38,176 nt of DNA from Streptomyces sp. CoH27 (GCF_020181035.1 NZ_JAIQYY010000035.1:19517-57692); one strand, 5' to 3'. Shown: positions 1 through 7,633, counted from the stretch's first letter. The notes: a model not told the origin generated them from the letters alone. Made by a program: numbers and translations.

Positions 1-419
1 CAAGGCCGAAGAGCGACTCGGCGTTGGCGTGCGCGATCTTCCGCCGGTCCTCCTGGTCGGGCAGCGTGTGCAGGAAGTCGGTGAGGGCCGGGGCGCCGAG
101 GCGGTGGAAGGGGCAGTCCCCCGACAGGAGGATGCGGTCGACGCTCGTGTGGTCCAGCGCGTGGCGGAGCAGCCGTGGGGTCAGCATGCCGCTGGTCGCG
201 ATGTGGACGTTCGTCGAGAAGTACTCGGCGACGCGTCGCTCCAGGTGGGGGGCGAGGTCGGAGAGGCGGTCGGCCCTGTCGAGCCGGAACAGCAGCATCC
301 CGCCCCAGCGACCCAGGACGATGTGCAGGTCCGGGTGGCGGTCGAAGGTGCCGCGCAGGATCAGGCGGAGTGCCGCGAGTCCGGCCTCGGCGTGCCGGCC
401 CCTCTGGGCCGGGCCTGCG
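1..419 (-). pseudogene. Amidohydrolase (ACMSD-like TIM barrel), C-terminal fragment
   Basis: Read leftward, this is the C-terminal part of a metal-dependent amidohydrolase of the ACMSD/amidohydrolase-2 type. Recognisable pieces, in order, are GLAALRLILRGTFDRHPDL, the strand around VLGRWGGM, the segment YFSTNVHIATSGM, and the late motif RILLSGDCPFHR followed by a helix ending KIAHANAESLFGL, which is the usual C-terminal signature. In intact relatives the position of GRW is normally GHW/GHL and the late motif usually reads FSSDYPF or similar, so active-site residues may have drifted. The N-terminal half with the metal-binding HxH is absent: homology stops near position 415, where an unrelated fragment on the other strand begins. 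The extreme C-terminus lies outside the window. I call it a truncated, probably inactive gene. Confidence 0.7.
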
Positions 420-707
420 ACGACGTCCACCCTCAAGGGCCAGGGCGTCGACGGCGTGGTGACCCTGTACGTCCGCACGCTGTCCGGTACGGTCACGGGC
501 GTCGGCGGCAGCGCACTCCCGGCGCACCGCACCGTCACGATCACCCCCGACGCCGTACCCGACTGGCTCTCGCACCCGGTCACCCCCACACGCCCGATCA
601 CACTCGTCGCGGCGACCGTCGAGCAGATCGCGCAGTTCGGCGGCCGGCTCACCCTCACGGAAGCGGTGGCGGCGCTTCTTCCGCCCGAGAGTGCTGCGCT
701 TGAGTGA
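420..707 (+). pseudogene. C-terminal fragment of an unidentified protein
   Basis: From about position 425 the frame ending at the TGA of 705-707 shows very strong third-position G/C, as real genes here do, and gives a plausible protein tail with segments such as GVDGVVTLYVRTL, APHRTV-like strands and FGGRLTLTEAVAALLPPE. Upstream of about 420 the same frame is only the antisense shadow of the amidohydrolase fragment, so no native start is present. I do not recognise the family. It looks like the last 90 or so residues of a gene whose 5' part was removed by the same rearrangement that truncated the amidohydrolase. Confidence 0.45.
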
Positions 708-831
708 CAAGTAGTACGGCTCCCGAGGGCGTTCACGAAGTGACGAGCTGATTTCTCTTAGCTTCTTCTCAGATCCGGATATATCGGCCGGCAGGCGGTC
801 GCCTGCGTCCGCCACCCATGGAGGTCATCGG

Positions 832-1563
832 ATGAATCTTCGTCCCTGGGTTGCAGCGCCGCTGGCGGGTGCGGCTATCGCCCTCATGTCCCCGTCGGCC
901 GGTGCCGCCGAGCCGGCGGCCGCGCGGCACGCGTCCGGCTCCCTGTGGCGCGATGACGGGGACGGGCATGACCAAGGTCACCGCAATCCCTGGCGAGACT
1001 GCCGCAGCCACCGCCGCGTCGTGCTCGTCGACAAGAGTCTGAGGGCGATTCTGACGAATGGCCGGCGGGGTCCGGAGGCTCTCGTCCTCAATGGGACCTC
1101 GAAATCCTCGTCACCGGTGGCACCGTGGGACAGCTGGAGTGTCGCGACGTATCTGGACGTGAAATACCCCACCCAGACCTCCGGCCAGTACGAGTTCGAG
1201 ATCCGTGATTTCTTCCGAGTGCACCCCCTCTTCGTGGTGAAGGCCCTCGACAACCACAAGCGGGTCTTTCCCTTCCCGGTCACCCACTGCCGCGACGGCC
1301 AGGACGACGGCGACCGCGAGGACCGTGACGGTCCGCATGGAGGCGCAATTCCTGACGGCAGCGGCAAGTCCGGCTCCCCCCAACCCCGGAAAGAGACCGT
1401 CCCCGGGGGCACCGATTCCGCCGGCCCGCGGGAGAACACGGCTGCCGGCTGGAGCGCCGGCCTGCCGAGCGCCCTGTACATCGTGCTCGCGGCCGGCGGT
1501 CTGCTGACAGTTCTGGGAATGCTGGCTACGGCCTGGCTTCGCCGGCGTCGTTCCGCCGAGTGA
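832..1563 (+). CDS. Exported protein with C-terminal membrane anchor
   Basis: A 243-residue protein with a Sec-type signal peptide (residues 1-25, ending in SAGAAEPA), a middle region of about 130 residues and a C-terminal hydrophobic helix (about 217-237) followed by RRRR, so it should sit on the outer face of the membrane. The central segment (about 60-155) holds YEFEIRDFFRVHPLFVV and two cysteines that could form a disulphide (CRS and HCRDG). The linker 155-215 is rich in Gly, Pro and charged residues, as in cell-wall-spanning stalks. The ATG is preceded by GGAG at a good distance. No LPXTG-type sortase signal is visible. The 3' end overlaps the convergent gene by 38 bp. The family is unknown to me. 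Confidence 0.7.
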   Translation: MNLRPWVAAPLAGAAIALMSPSAGAAEPAAARHASGSLWRDDGDGHDQGHRNPWRDCRSHRRVVLVDKSLRAILTNGRRGPEALVLNGTSKSSSPVAPWDSWSVATYLDVKYPTQTSGQYEFEIRDFFRVHPLFVVKALDNHKRVFPFPVTHCRDGQDDGDREDRDGPHGGAIPDGSGKSGSPQPRKETVPGGTDSAGPRENTAAGWSAGLPSALYIVLAAGGLLTVLGMLATAWLRRRRSAE

Positions 1564-2524
1564 CACCCGGCCGGACCTCAGCCGTACCGGTCGACGCCCG
1601 GCCGGCCTCCGGGGAGGCGGCCGGGCAGCCGAAGCCGTAGGCCTCCGCTGCTGCATGCGCGGCATGCAGCAGACTCGCTGTGTAGCGTGCCAGGCTGTCG
1701 CGGTCCGGTACCAGCCGGCCGGTCCCGGTGTGGAGTCCCGAGTCCGGGCCGAGCGGGCCTTCTTCCCTCGGCGGCACCTGCGGTTCGACCGCCACCGGTT
1801 CCCTCGGCGGCACCTGCGGTTCGACCGCCACCGGCGCGTGTGCATCGCCGCTGCCACCGGTCGCCGGAGACGTCTCGGCGGGACCGGCTGGGACGAACTG
1901 CTGCTTTTGGTGGTGGCCGACGTGGCCGAGGGGACTGGACGTGGCCGCGGGGCCGGGCTTGGCCGTGGGGCCGGGCTTGGCCGTGGGGCCGGGCTTGGCC
2001 GGGTGATGGAGCCTGGCCCAGCGATGGGGCCTGGCCCAACGGCTGGGTCGGTATAAGCGGCTGAGTCCGGCCGAGGTTCCGCCACCGCCGGTGGAGGTAC
2101 CGCCGGCTCCGGCGGTGGTACCGCCGGCTCCGTTGTTCTTCGGCGATTCCGAGGAACTGGGTGCAGGCGAGGGGCTCGGGCGGGGGTCGTGGGGGCAGAT
2201 CACGTCAGGGCTCTTGATGCCGTAGCTCAGACCCCACTCCCTGTCACAGCCGCCCCAGTATGTCCCCACCCAGCCGCAGTAGGGGCCGCCGTAGCTGTGA
2301 CAGGGGGCCGCTGATACCTGAGGGCCGGGATCCGGGGCGGGCATCTCGGGCCACTCGGCTGTGTCCCGTGCGGTGCCGACGGCGCCGACCATGCGGACCT
2401 GCGCGGCATCGGAACTCCGGGCGGAACTCTGGGACGCCCAGTCCATGGAGTACAGGGGCAGGCCGATGGCTGAGACGGACGCCGCCACCGTTGCAGCAGC
2501 GACAGCGCAGCGGGTCAGACGCAT
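1526..2524 (-). CDS. Secreted Pro/Thr/Gly-rich repeat protein
   Basis: A 332-residue predicted exported protein. I chose the ATG at 2524 because it starts a clear signal peptide (MRLTRCAVAAATVAASVSA) and follows GAGAGGAAC; the open frame upstream has no such signal. The mature N-terminal part has a short cysteine-rich, Gly/Trp/Tyr-rich segment (CHSYGGPYCGWVGTYWGGC), suggesting disulphides. Next is a low-complexity Pro/Ser/Gly/Lys linker with three tandem AKPGPT hexapeptides and two copies of a 12-residue EPQVPPRE-type unit. A conserved-looking C-terminal helix region (DRDSLARYTASLLHAAHAAA) follows. The architecture suggests a cell-wall-associated or secreted protein. Its C-terminus overlaps the upstream convergent gene, so the exact end may differ if the repeats have slipped. 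Function unknown. Confidence 0.6.
   Translation of the reverse strand: MRLTRCAVAAATVAASVSAIGLPLYSMDWASQSSARSSDAAQVRMVGAVGTARDTAEWPEMPAPDPGPQVSAAPCHSYGGPYCGWVGTYWGGCDREWGLSYGIKSPDVICPHDPRPSPSPAPSSSESPKNNGAGGTTAGAGGTSTGGGGTSAGLSRLYRPSRWARPHRWARLHHPAKPGPTAKPGPTAKPGPAATSSPLGHVGHHQKQQFVPAGPAETSPATGGSGDAHAPVAVEPQVPPREPVAVEPQVPPREEGPLGPDSGLHTGTGRLVPDRDSLARYTASLLHAAHAAAEAYGFGCPAASPEAGRASTGTAEVRPGVTRRNDAGEARP
1763..1834 (-). repeat. Exact 36-bp tandem duplication (2 units)
   Basis: Units 1763-1798 and 1799-1834 are identical over 36 bp. Being a multiple of three, the duplication keeps the frame of the secreted protein and doubles a 12-residue Val/Glu/Pro segment. It is coding length variation and not a regulatory repeat. 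Confidence 0.85.
1943..1996 (-). repeat. 18-bp tandem repeat (3 units) encoding AKPGPT
   Basis: Three consecutive 18-bp units (1943-1960, 1961-1978, 1979-1996) differ at most by one base. Each adds one AKPGPT-like hexapeptide to the extended linker of the secreted protein. Degenerate copies continue to about 2045, consistent with slippage-driven growth. Confidence 0.8.
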
Positions 2525-2704
2525 GACTGTTCCTCTCGGCGTGAGCGCTGGAGCTGAACGTATGTTTCTGTACTCCCCACCAACAACCAGCGAACCGCCG
2601 GTCGGGCGGCCTTGCACCGGTTTTTTCACCCGAAGAGTCGCGAAGGCCGGGTGGTCACGCCCCCCGTCACAGGGGCGGCTGCGAGATGTGAGAGCGTGCA
2701 GGGC

Positions 2705-2803
2705 GTGAGTGAGACACCGACGAACACCCTGCAATACCGCTTTGACGGGCCAGAAGACGCACCTGTCCTGATCCTGGGTCCCTCACTTGGCACCACATGG
2801 CAC
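2705..2803 (+). pseudogene. N-terminal remnant of 3-oxoadipate enol-lactonase (PcaD/PcaL-like)
   Basis: A GTG-initiated stretch of 33 codons encodes a peptide with LQYRFDGPEDAPVLILGPSL followed by GTTWH. This matches the start of the alpha/beta-hydrolase 3-oxoadipate enol-lactonase of the beta-ketoadipate pathway, including the first strand and the oxyanion-hole loop. Two codons later (TAA at 2810-2812) it ends, with no trace of the catalytic serine elbow. It is a broken end of a protocatechuate-catabolic gene left by a deletion or insertion. The junction lies near 2803. Confidence 0.7.
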
Positions 2804-2982
2804 AGGTCGTAACGATCGTCCATGGGTGTCCAGCCGCTCCGGGGCGCGCACAAAATTGCAGGTCAGGTCCCTATGGTTCGCGGGTGTCCGCTCAGTTCGT
2901 GACAGCGATGTGAGAGAGGGCGAAGCAGTGAAGCCCATCCGGGAACCAGCCCCCGACGGGGCTTCTGCTCGGAGCCCTGGGA

Positions 2983-3016
2983 CGAAGCCCCGCCGGAGCG
3001 CTCCGGCGGGGCTTCG
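2983..3016. terminator. Perfect 34-bp palindrome, likely bidirectional terminator
   Basis: The 17-base half-sites 2983-2999 (starting CGAAGCCCCGCCGG) and 3000-3016 are exact reverse complements with no spacer, able to form a very stable GC stem. There is no T tract, but intrinsic terminators of high-GC actinomycetes often lack one. A partial copy of the arm (CCCCGACGGGGCTTC) sits just upstream at 2951-2965. It lies about 330 bp beyond the 3' end of the leftward desaturase gene and could stop readthrough from either side. Confidence 0.6.
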
Positions 3017-3343
3017 CCGTGATCTCGACTGTGCTTGCGCGCATGACCGCGTTCGGCTCCGCACACAGTGCGCGCTCCTGCGATGCTCGCGGGACGCTGG
3101 ATTTGCGATTGCGCCCATCTGGGAGGGGAGCCGTAAGACGACGCAGCCGCGCCGGGAAGCCGACGGGGCTGTTCCAGCCGCTGGGTCTCACCGGATCACT
3201 TCAGCCGGGCACCGGGAAAAGGCGCTGGAGTACGGCAAGGGCATCTGGATGCGTTACAGCTGCCGACTCATGCAAGCGGTTCGACGGGATTGCCTCCTGG
3301 TTCAGACAGGGCGGCGAGATCATCTACCGTCGGCGCCGGTGCG

Positions 3344-4396
3344 TCATGCTCGGGCGCTGCTGATACGGGCTCGCCGCAGTGGCGCTCCTGCTCGGTGGAG
3401 ACTGGCGAGCGCTTGCCGGTAGGAGGCGATCAGTCCGGTTTCCAGATAGTCGACTCCCAAGTCCTGGCAGTAGTGGCGGACGATGGGCCGGGCCCTGCGC
3501 AGGTGGGGGCTGGGCACGCTGGGGAACAGGTGGTGTTCGATCTGGTGGTTCAGGCCGCCCAGGGCGAGGTCGGTGAACCAGCTGCCGCGTACGTTGCGTG
3601 CGGTGAGGACCTGCCGGCGCAGGAAGTCGGGGCGGTCGTTGCCGGTCAGGGTCGGCATGCCCTTGTGGTTGGGGGCGAAGAGGCAGCCGAGGTAGAGGCC
3701 GAACAGGCCCTGGTTGACGGCCAGGAACGCGATCGCCATGCCGGGTGGGAGGACGAGGGACAGTGCGGTCAGGTAGGCGGCGGTGTGCCCGTAGAGCAGC
3801 GTGCCGTCCAGGGCGCGGTTCTTCAGGGTGCGGTTGCCCAGTGCTCGCGCGCTGGAGACATGAAGGTTGACCCCTTCGAGCAGGAGCAGGGGAAAAAGGA
3901 GGAACGCCTGCCGACGGCCGATGATCCTCGGCAGTCCGGTCGCGGCGCGGGCCTGGTCCTGGGACCACACCAGCAGGTCCGGGGCGATGTCGGGGTCGAG
4001 GTCCTCGTGGTTGGGGTTGGCGTGGTGGCGGGTGTGTTTGTCCTGCCACCATCCGTAGCCCATCCCGATCGCGGCCCCGGCGATGCGGCCGGCCGTCTCG
4101 CTGGGCCGGCGCCGGCGGAAGACCTGGCGGTGCGCGACGTCGTGGGCGAGCAGAGCCACCTGCCCGAACATCACGGCGAGGAACGCGGCGAGCGCCAGGG
4201 TCCACCACCCGGCGCCGATGACGACGAACGCGCTCCAGCCCCCGGCGTAGGCGACGGCCACGACGATGGACCGGACGGTGTAGTAGCCGGGGCGCCGGTT
4301 CATCAGGCCGGCCTCGGCGATCTTCTTCGACAGGCGGGCGAAATCACTGCCACCTGCGGGGGGAGGCGGGCGACGGCGCGGGGTATGCGTGGTCAT
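3344..4396 (-). CDS. Membrane fatty-acid (acyl-CoA/lipid) desaturase
   Basis: A 350-residue integral membrane di-iron desaturase that would introduce a double bond into acyl chains, adjusting membrane fluidity. All three histidine boxes are present: HDVAH (85-89), HTRHH (121-125) and HQIEHH (284-289), arranged around hydrophobic segments at about 42-80, 165-180 and 205-240. The pattern is that of the front-end/linoleoyl-CoA desaturase branch of the fatty acid desaturase family found in actinobacteria. The ATG at 4396 (MTTHTPRRR) was preferred over longer reading because the family begins with a short basic N-terminus and GGAAGGA lies upstream. A ferredoxin or reductase partner is not encoded nearby. 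It is divergent from the CorA-like gene, sharing a 248-bp control region. Confidence 0.9.
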   Translation of the reverse strand: MTTHTPRRRPPPPAGGSDFARLSKKIAEAGLMNRRPGYYTVRSIVVAVAYAGGWSAFVVIGAGWWTLALAAFLAVMFGQVALLAHDVAHRQVFRRRRPSETAGRIAGAAIGMGYGWWQDKHTRHHANPNHEDLDPDIAPDLLVWSQDQARAATGLPRIIGRRQAFLLFPLLLLEGVNLHVSSARALGNRTLKNRALDGTLLYGHTAAYLTALSLVLPPGMAIAFLAVNQGLFGLYLGCLFAPNHKGMPTLTGNDRPDFLRRQVLTARNVRGSWFTDLALGGLNHQIEHHLFPSVPSPHLRRARPIVRHYCQDLGVDYLETGLIASYRQALASLHRAGAPLRRARISSARA

Positions 4397-4644
4397 GGTC
4401 TCGGAGTGTCCTTCCCGGCTGACGGGCCGCATCCGGTCGTGCGGTGTACGCCGGATGCGATGCGGCAGCCGGGTACCCACATCCCTGCCTTCGGACCGGC
4501 ACCCGATGCTCGTCGGTCGGAGCTCCGGATGTCGCGGGCTTTGACGTAAGGCCCCCACGGAGGGTGGCTGCTGTCGATGAACCTGCCGCGCTGGCAATCG
4601 GGGCGAAGCGGCATGACAGGGGTATAAGACACTAGCCTCGGGCC

Positions 4645-5622
4645 ATGGTGACGCGTACCCGGCTGTATCACGACGGCACTCTGGTCCTGGAGGGCTTTCC
4701 CGCCAGTGACGTCTCTGCGTATCTCGCTGATCCGGCGTCGGTCCTGTGGCTGGACCTGCACCGGCCCGGAGCCGCTGAACTCACCATGCTCGGTCAGGAG
4801 TTCGGCATCCACGAACTGGCTCTGGAGGATGCCGCTCACCATGGACAGCGGCCGAAACTCGACCGCTATCGCACCCACGAGTTCCTCAGCGCCTACGCTG
4901 TGACCGTCAGCCCGGACGGTGCGCAACTGACGTACAGCGAGATCGCCGTATTCCTCACCAGCCAGGCCATGATCACAGTCCGCAAGGACGACGGCCTCGA
5001 CATCGAGGACGTCGTCGCCCGCTGGGACGAGAGCCCGGACCTGGCCGGCCTTGGCGTCGGATTCCTGCTGCACGGTCTGCTCGACCATCTCGTGGACGGA
5101 CACTTCGCCGCGGTCCAGCAGTTGGACGACAGCATCGAGGACCTGGAGGGTCTGCTCTTCGCGGCCGGGCGCCGTGAGATCGAAGCCGTGCAGCGCCGCG
5201 TTTTCGCACTGCGTAAGTCGCTCGTCCAGCTGCGCCGCGTCGTGCTCCCGATGCGTGAGGTGGTCAACACCCTCATGCGCCCCGGCCTGCACCTGATCAA
5301 CGACCCTCTCGCCCCGTACTACCAGGACGTCTACGACCACGTGCTGCGTGCCACCGAGTGGACGGAATCGCTGCGGGACCTGGTGGCCTCGGTCATGGAG
5401 ACGAACCTCTCGGTCCAGGCCAATCGCATGAACCTGATCATGAAGAAGGTGACGAGCTGGGCCGCGATCATCGCCGTACCCACCGCGATCACCGGCTACT
5501 ACGGCCAGAACCTCCCCTATCCTGGTTTCGGCCGTGAGTCGGGATTCGTCACCTCCGCCGCCGTCATCGTGCTCCTGTCCGCATTGCTGTATCTGACGTT
5601 CAAGCGCAAGGACTGGCTCTGA
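4645..5622 (+). CDS. CorA-family divalent cation transporter (GQN variant)
   Basis: A 325-residue protein with the CorA layout: a soluble N-terminal alpha/beta domain (1-150), a long helical stalk (about 150-270), two closing membrane helices (about 270-284 and 300-319) and a basic end, KRKDWL. In the loop after the first membrane helix the hallmark YGMN is YGQN (286-289), followed by LPYPGFG. Gln for Met is seen in a set of actinobacterial CorA relatives as far as I recall, so the pore may still work, possibly with altered selectivity. Typical substrates of the family are Mg2+, Co2+ and Ni2+. There is no good Shine-Dalgarno before the ATG; a GGGTAT hexamer at 4620-4625 is only 20 bp upstream, so the transcript may be nearly leaderless. 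Confidence 0.88.
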   Translation: MVTRTRLYHDGTLVLEGFPASDVSAYLADPASVLWLDLHRPGAAELTMLGQEFGIHELALEDAAHHGQRPKLDRYRTHEFLSAYAVTVSPDGAQLTYSEIAVFLTSQAMITVRKDDGLDIEDVVARWDESPDLAGLGVGFLLHGLLDHLVDGHFAAVQQLDDSIEDLEGLLFAAGRREIEAVQRRVFALRKSLVQLRRVVLPMREVVNTLMRPGLHLINDPLAPYYQDVYDHVLRATEWTESLRDLVASVMETNLSVQANRMNLIMKKVTSWAAIIAVPTAITGYYGQNLPYPGFGRESGFVTSAAVIVLLSALLYLTFKRKDWL

Positions 5623-5698
5623 CCGGCATCGGCACCGGCGACCAGGTCCTGAAGGTAGGAAACTGCCTGGTCATCCCGGGCTTTTCGGACCGGTGAGC

Positions 5699-5812
5699 GG
5701 AGTAGTGTTGAAGACACCGGGAGTTCTTCGCGCACCGGCTCCGACGCGGGTGCCGTTCCCGGTGATCGACAGCGCCGGGCCGCACCCACGAGCCCGGGGA
5801 CAGGTCCGCGCC
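5699..5812 (+). promoter_or_regulatory. Conserved DUF5994 upstream module, copy A
   Basis: From GGAGTA (5699) to the base before the ATG (5813) this 114-bp stretch aligns along its whole length with the modules upstream of the DUF5994 genes at 10634 and 11085. Shared landmarks are GGAGTA, a CACCG(G/A) block, TTCGCGCACCGG, a CGGGT..GTTC..CGG(C/T)GA block, then a hairpin (CCGGGC 5775-5780 with GCCCGG 5792-5797) and GGTCCGC just before the start. Part is presumably promoter and part transcribed leader. What binds it is unknown. Confidence 0.6.
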
Positions 5813-6349
5813 ATGGCTGTGACCATTGACCGTACGACATCGATCAGATGTGCGCCGCCGCAGCCGGCCCGGCTGTCCCTGACGCCCGCGCCGGGCGGGC
5901 TGGACGGTATGTGGTGGCCTCGCTCCCGTGCCTTCACCCGTGAGCTGCCGTCGTTGACGGCCGCATTGGGCGATCTCTGGGGTCGTATCACGGGTGTCAC
6001 CGTGCACCCGGCCTACTGGCCCGTCCTGCCGCACTGGGTGTCCTATGCCGGGCGCACCGTGCAGGTGGGCTGGTCCACCGAGGAGCAGGATCCCCACAGA
6101 CTCACTCTTTTCTCCGCTGACGGCCGCCGGGACGTGCTGGTGATTCCGCCGGAAACCGGTGCGGATGCCGCCGCGCAGTTGATGGTCGGCGACGGCGTCG
6201 ATGCCTCGGCCCGGGAGCAAGCAGCAGACAGGATCGATGCACGAAACAGGGAAGAAGCCTGGGAGGCCGACGGCGGAGCAGGTCGACCGTCGTCCCTGCC
6301 CCGGCCCATCGGCTCGGCAGGGCCTTCGCCCGCCGGTCGGCGGAGGTGA
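5813..6349 (+). CDS. DUF5994 family protein 1
   Basis: A 178-residue soluble protein of unknown function with the DUF5994 core: a WWPRSR motif after a short beta strand (RLSLTPAP), then ELPSL, WGRITGVTVHPAYWPVLP, VGWSTEEQDPHRLTLFS and DVLVIPPET, ending in an Ala-rich helix. Tryptophans and the RSR/DPH pairs are the most conserved points among the four copies in this window. The ATG at 5813 follows the conserved GGTCCGC leader end. The tail (about 135-178) is variable and low complexity. The next gene begins 6 bp after its stop, so the two are probably co-transcribed. Confidence 0.85.
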   Translation: MAVTIDRTTSIRCAPPQPARLSLTPAPGGLDGMWWPRSRAFTRELPSLTAALGDLWGRITGVTVHPAYWPVLPHWVSYAGRTVQVGWSTEEQDPHRLTLFSADGRRDVLVIPPETGADAAAQLMVGDGVDASAREQAADRIDARNREEAWEADGGAGRPSSLPRPIGSAGPSPAGRRR

Positions 6350-6355
6350 GATCCC

Positions 6356-6883
6356 ATGCTCGTCATCGCCGTGGCCGTGCTGCTCGTCCTGATCGCCGTC
6401 GGAGTCGTTCTGATCCACCGGCTCAACGGCCAGCACGCCGAACGGATCGCTGCCTTCCACTACAGCGATGTTCTGCCGGGGATCGGGCGTCGGCCCCGGA
6501 GGCACCGTCGGTCGGCGGTGTATGCGACCGTTCCGACACGCCCCACTGCGACGGCGACCGCGGATGACATCGACTTCGGCCCGACCGTGGGCAGTAGAGG
6601 AAGGCGCGTCATGGCGATATTGCGAGACCGGAAGACGTACCGCGAGAGGATCATGCAGGCTCTGTACCAAGCCCCAGAAGGCAATCGCCTCCTGGGTGTC
6701 GATGGGGCGAAGCTCCGCACCGACCTCGGTATCCCTGAGCAGGACATGGCCGCTGCCTGTATGTACCTGGCAGGTGAAGGCTGGGTCGTCGTGGACTGGG
6801 GGAGGGGCAACACGCCCGCGATGATCACGCTGACGCACCGGGGGATCCGGCAGATGGAGACAGAAGAGGAAGGGCGTGGCTGA
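6356..6883 (+). CDS. Membrane-anchored winged-helix protein (possibly two overlapping products)
   Basis: The full frame encodes 175 residues: a single membrane helix at 2-20, a basic/variable linker (45-85) and a domain of about 90 residues (86-175) starting MAILRDRKTYRERIMQ with a winged-helix pattern (ALYQAPEG, a helix-turn-helix around LRTDLGIPEQDMAAACMYL, and a wing GWVVVDWGRG). The ATG at 6356 has an excellent GGAGGTGAG site. A second ATG at 6611 also has a textbook GAGGAAGG six bases upstream, so a cytosolic winged-helix form could be made separately. Alternatively two genes fused by losing a stop codon. DNA binding is inferred from fold pattern only. A hairpin terminator follows at 6988. 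Confidence 0.65.
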   Translation: MLVIAVAVLLVLIAVGVVLIHRLNGQHAERIAAFHYSDVLPGIGRRPRRHRRSAVYATVPTRPTATATADDIDFGPTVGSRGRRVMAILRDRKTYRERIMQALYQAPEGNRLLGVDGAKLRTDLGIPEQDMAAACMYLAGEGWVVVDWGRGNTPAMITLTHRGIRQMETEEEGRG

Positions 6884-6987
6884 GTCGCCGCGTCGGTTTT
6901 TCGGACCGAAGTGAACCTTCGCAAGGATTGCTTGTGCCGGATTGATCCGCGGGGCGGCGCACGCTCACGTGCAATGACCCGGAAGGG

Positions 6988-7015
6988 CGGCTCCGGCGGG
7001 TATACGCCGGAGCCG
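6988..7015 (+). terminator. Rho-independent-type hairpin
   Basis: An 11-bp perfect GC stem (CGGCTCCGGCG at 6988-6998 with CGCCGGAGCCG at 7005-7015) closes a GGTATA loop and is followed by TTGCCTGTTTCC. It would end the transcript of the DUF5994/winged-helix pair and insulate the next gene. Confidence 0.75.
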
Positions 7016-7147
7016 TTGCCTGTTTCCGCAACCGCGCCTGCGGCGAAGCGCTCGCGGGAGCGTCGTGCGGAGTACCGTGAGGTAGCAGGGTCGTATCGTG
7101 GTCGCACGCCGTGCGGTCGCACTGCTCTCTGCGGACGGGCGGACACC

Positions 7148-7633
7148 ATGGCAGGCTCAGACACCCCCGACTTCCCCAGGCTCCTGCCGGACGCCGTGCA
7201 CCGGTCGGTGAAACCCGGAACGGCCCTGCTGCGACTGGAGACCACCCACGCACGCGAGGGAATCCTGGACGGCGCATGGTGGCCGCGGTCCCGGGACATC
7301 GGTGCCGAGCTTCCCTCGCTGATCTCCGCGTTGACCGAGCATCTCGGGCCTGTCACCCGGGTCGGTCTGGACGGCAGCGCCTGGGACGAACTGCCGACCC
7401 GGGTGATGGTCGACGACCGGGTCGTGCACATCGACTCCTTCCCGGTCGGTGACGACACCGTCCTCATCACCCGAGGCGAAGGGGACCTTTTCTCTCTGTT
7501 GCTGGTCCCTCCGGACACGTCGCCCGACGCGGCACGCGCCGCGATGGCCAGGGCCGTACGGGCCGAAAACGTCACCGAGGCCAGGCAGATCCTCATCGAA
7601 ACGGGCAGCGACACGCCACCTACGCCGGCCTGA
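7148..7633 (+). CDS. DUF5994 family protein 2 (divergent)
   Basis: A 161-residue paralogue that keeps the N-terminal DUF5994 block (LDGAWWPRSRDIGAELPSL, then ALTEHLGPVTRVGLD) and the late LLVPPDTSPDAARAAMARA, but has lost the WPVIP strand and the GW....DPHKLLLLSY motif. In their place it has WDELPTRVMVDDRVVHID and a short, more acidic version. The ATG at 7148 is chosen because upstream residues are not family-like. Upstream it shares only the GGAGTACCGTG core (7069) with the other modules, and the distance to the start is 79 bp and not 114. It may have drifted to another role. It converges on the GNAT-AAA gene. Confidence 0.8.
   Translation: MAGSDTPDFPRLLPDAVHRSVKPGTALLRLETTHAREGILDGAWWPRSRDIGAELPSLISALTEHLGPVTRVGLDGSAWDELPTRVMVDDRVVHIDSFPVGDDTVLITRGEGDLFSLLLVPPDTSPDAARAAMARAVRAENVTEARQILIETGSDTPPTPA

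Larger units (their letters stand above)
2525..3343. other. Long spacer with a gene remnant and a large palindrome
   Basis: These 819 bp hold no intact gene. The left end is the leader of the secreted protein. Positions 2705-2803 hold a remnant of an enol-lactonase and 2983-3016 a perfect palindrome. The stretch 3020-3340 has mixed third-position bias in every frame, and I see nothing I can name in it. Confidence 0.6.

Noticed and set aside
1763..1996. Short tandem repeats considered as a CRISPR array
   Set aside because: Units are directly adjacent with no spacers, are multiples of three, and lie inside a gene.
4601..4625. Sigma-B promoter before the CorA-like gene
   Set aside because: GGGTAT is present at 4620 but no GNNT lies 14-16 bp upstream, so only half the pattern is met.
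4645..5622. CorA gene as a pseudogene because GMN is altered
   Set aside because: The rest of the protein is complete with both membrane helices and normal codon bias; GQN looks like a natural variant.
5640..5672. Hairpin GACCAGG/CCTGGTC after the CorA-like gene as a terminator
   Set aside because: The loop is about 19 bases and the stem only seven pairs, so it is too weak to claim.
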